The position numbers and the translations under genes were made by a program. Below, piece after piece: positions 6,902 through 7,998 of a stretch of DNA of 7,998 bases. The stretch comes from Acidobacteriota bacterium. Its GTDB lineage: Bacteria > Acidobacteriota > Terriglobia > Terriglobales > Acidobacteriaceae. Below the pieces are notes generated by a model. That model did not search any database and had not been told where the DNA came from. It saw nothing but the letters and a program-made list of their open reading frames with translations. Position 1 is the first letter of the stretch; each line of letters begins with the position of its first letter. Location: the NCBI GenBank assembly GCA_021779695.1, contig JAJYAE010000207.1:1-7998 (forward strand), read 5' to 3'.

Positions 6902-7138
6902 GAACAGTGGTCCCGGCTTCGGCCTGGTCCCGGTAGACCGTCCTGAAGACGGCACATGAGAAGTTCCCCCTTGGTCCACCAATCAAATGCCTGATCGCCT
7001 GGGGCAGTATTGCCGGACTGTGCAGAAGTGCTTCACCGACTGGCATTTGGACCTTAATTGTTTCTGCTCTCATGTCTTGGACTCGCCATGGAGCGTCTGG
7101 ATGTCCGGGGTTTGTTGCTTCAATCGTTCGACTGTTCC
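6901..7138. ncRNA. Candidate structured RNA: nested inverted repeats forming a rod
   Basis: Colinear complementary segments are nested: GGAACAGT (6901-6908) with ACTGTTCC (7131-7138); CCCGG (6929-6933) with CCGGG (7105-7109); GACG (6948-6951) with CGTC (7094-7097); ACATGAGA (6954-6961) with TCTCATGT (7068-7075); GGTC (6973-6976) with GACC (7050-7053); CAAATGCC (6984-6991) with GGCATTTG (7042-7049). Arms are 91 and 97 bases around a 50-base apical part that holds a GGCA/TGCC hairpin (7003-7014). Between ACATGAGA and GGTC there is an open bubble of 11 and 14 bases. Closing stem, bubble and apical stem recall 6S RNA architecture, but I recognise no family sequence and no U-run terminator on either strand, so strand is left open. 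A decayed inverted duplication or small fold-back element is the alternative. Confidence 0.35.
6908..6933. repeat. Direct repeat TGGTCCCGG, two copies 17 bp apart
   Basis: TGGTCCCGG occurs at 6908-6916 and 6925-6933. Between and across them the sequence can fold into a local hairpin closed by a TTCG tetraloop (GGC-TTCG-GCC at 6915-6924, extended by two interrupted stretches). It is an alternative to part of the long rod. Whether it acts as a protein site or RNA fold is unknown. Confidence 0.45.
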
Positions 7139-7507
7139 GGTTCGCAGCACCAACAGATCAGCTCGCAAGTGCGCCTGTTCGAGTTCTGCCCTGCCGACAT
7201 CTTGCCGCGGTCAAGTGCCTGTAGCTCTTCACGATACGCAAATTGCGGTTGAGCCTTTGGCAGTCAGCGCCGTTCAGAATCTAATCCCGGCTCGCGCTCC
7301 GCAGCGCAACTGCACATGCATCCAAGTGTTTAGACAAAGAGGTAGCCACTACACTCGTCGCGCGTTGGCCCGATTGCAAAAAAGTTTGGACCAGTCCATT
7401 CAGAACCGGGCCTTCCATCGCGTAGAAATGGGCTGCCAGTCTTCAACTCCGGGAGTGGACAATATGGGACCTTTGCGCCAAGATGCACTTGCAGGATTGC
7501 AGGGGCA

Positions 7508-7528
7508 AGCCCTCTTCGACGAAGGGCT
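7508..7528. repeat. Hairpin in the leader of the TonB-like gene
   Basis: AGCCCT (7508-7513) pairs with AGGGCT (7523-7528) around a 9-base loop, ending 24 bases before the start codon. A competing GGG/CCC pairing overlaps its left arm. No U-run follows, so it is not a terminator; it may influence translation or be incidental. Confidence 0.25.
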
Positions 7529-7552
7529 CAATCACTCCAAGGGAAGGTGGGT

Positions 7553-7998
7553 ATGCCGTTAAGCCAACCCCCAATTCAGCCGTATCTGGGCCTTCTTCCC
7601 GAGCCCGAAGGCAGGTCTGCGTCTTTTATTACGAGCACCGTCGTCAATTTGCTGATTCTCAGCGCCGTCATCTACATCAGTGTGGCAGCGCGGCGCATCA
7701 TTCAGGAACGTAAATTCGAACAGACAGTCCTGATCTTCCCGACTCCACCACCGCCAGAGGTCAAGATCAAAATCAAGGTGCCGCCACCCATCGTAAAGCC
7801 GACGGAGGTTCCGAAGCTGCCCGAGGTCAAGTTGGCAGCGCCGAAAATCAAGAGGCCCGCTCCCGTGGTAAAGCCTGCACTGAAGCCGATCCAGATGGAA
7901 GCCAAGGTCAACACGCCGGTCATTCGGCAACCGAAACCGGCCGTCATTCTTGCGCCTCAACCAAAGGCTGCTCTTACAGCAGCGGCACCCGCTCAGGT
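7553..7998 (+). CDS. TonB-like energy transducer protein, N-terminal part (3' end outside window)
   Basis: The 148 visible codons give a cytoplasmic start MPLSQPPIQPYLGLLPEPEG, one hydrophobic segment (about residues 25-46, SFITSTVVNLLILSAVIYISVA), then a periplasmic Pro/Lys/Val-rich stretch from residue 60 with PTPPPPEVKIKIKVPPP, VPKLPEVKLAAP and QPKPAVILAPQPKAA. One anchor followed by a long Pro-Lys-Glu spacer is the layout of TonB, which couples ExbB/ExbD energy to outer-membrane transporters. The C-terminal TonB fold is not in the window, so TolA-like or other spacer proteins remain possible. The start ATG has AAGG (7544-7547) five bases upstream. Upstream in-frame codons stay open for about 70 codons but show no start better than this. 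It is transcribed away from galE. No exbB/exbD is visible. Confidence 0.75.
   Translation, partial: MPLSQPPIQPYLGLLPEPEGRSASFITSTVVNLLILSAVIYISVAARRIIQERKFEQTVLIFPTPPPPEVKIKIKVPPPIVKPTEVPKLPEVKLAAPKIKRPAPVVKPALKPIQMEAKVNTPVIRQPKPAVILAPQPKAALTAAAPAQ

Larger units (their letters stand above)
6849..7552. other. 704-bp divergent intergenic region between galE and the TonB-like gene
   Basis: No convincing protein gene is present on either strand. The galE-proximal part holds a short dyad with -10-like hexamers (6890-6901) and the large nested inverted-repeat structure (6901-7138). The remainder up to the TonB-like start holds only small hairpins: a 5-bp stem with 4-base loop at 7294-7307 and the leader hairpin at 7508-7528. 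Base use looks less GC-rich than the flanking genes. A 191-codon open frame (6987-7562, plus) crosses it but lacks coding character; see rejected items. Confidence 0.6.

Noticed and set aside
6879..7073. Minus-strand open frame of 64 codons just upstream of galE
   Set aside because: No ribosome binding site before its ATG, no recognisable motif, and it coincides with the nested-repeat structure.
6987..7562. Plus-strand open frame of 191 codons filling most of the galE/TonB-like gap and overlapping the TonB-like start by 10 bp
   Set aside because: No Shine-Dalgarno sequence before its ATG, weak third-position GC bias, a Cys/Arg/Ser/Gln-rich composition with no domain, and it begins inside the nested inverted repeats. 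It could be a pseudogene or orphan, but the evidence is too thin to call.
7559..7960. Minus-strand frames of 133 and 81 codons opposite the TonB-like gene
   Set aside because: Antisense to a frame with clear membrane anchor and Pro/Lys spacer; their Gly/Arg- or Phe-rich translations mirror the complementary codons.

Overview
The window carries six protein-coding genes plus two gene-poor stretches. It looks like the chromosome of a moderately GC-rich, Gram-negative heterotroph, most likely an acidobacterium of the Terriglobia/Acidobacteriaceae type. Two proteins support this: the secreted protein at 4637-5608, whose 'IPAG...' core and C-terminal 'VxFKDGR...LYVLDG...GVDF.LP' module resemble proteins I associate with that group, and the TonB-type N-terminus at the right edge. 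The taxonomic call is from remembered family resemblance and was not checked against any database.

Left part (1-1627): the C-terminal half of glmS (plus strand) runs in from outside the window. It meets, tail to tail with only 24 bp between, a universal stress protein gene on the minus strand. The 141 bp upstream of the stress gene hold a strong ribosome binding site and an extended -10-like element.

Centre (1628-5837): hutU and hutI are tightly coupled on the minus strand, 2 bp apart. They encode steps 2 and 3 of histidine degradation (urocanate to imidazolonepropionate to formiminoglutamate). Neither hutH (step 1), nor a step-4 enzyme, nor hutC lies next to them. Upstream in the same direction is an unnamed secreted protein with a clean signal peptide, and upstream of that is galE. 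The galE-secreted protein gap (229 bp) holds a hairpin, an adjacent second inverted repeat, a candidate promoter and a 12-bp perfect palindrome.

Right part (5838-7998): galE (minus) and a TonB/energy-transducer-like gene (plus, cut by the window end) diverge from a 704-bp stretch with no convincing protein gene. The part of that stretch nearer galE contains the most unusual signal in the window. Several inverted repeats are nested one inside the other over 6901-7138: three perfect 8-bp pairs, one 4-bp pair and weaker ones. The arms are nearly equal in length, and the pattern would fold as one long rod. This could be an undescribed structured RNA (a 6S-like rod is one idea) or a decayed inverted duplication; sequence alone does not decide strand or nature.

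The proteins are mostly housekeeping: amino-sugar and nucleotide-sugar supply for the envelope (GlmS, GalE), histidine catabolism (HutU, HutI), stress (Usp) and envelope functions (secreted protein, TonB-like). No mobile element, CRISPR array, tRNA or rRNA gene was seen.
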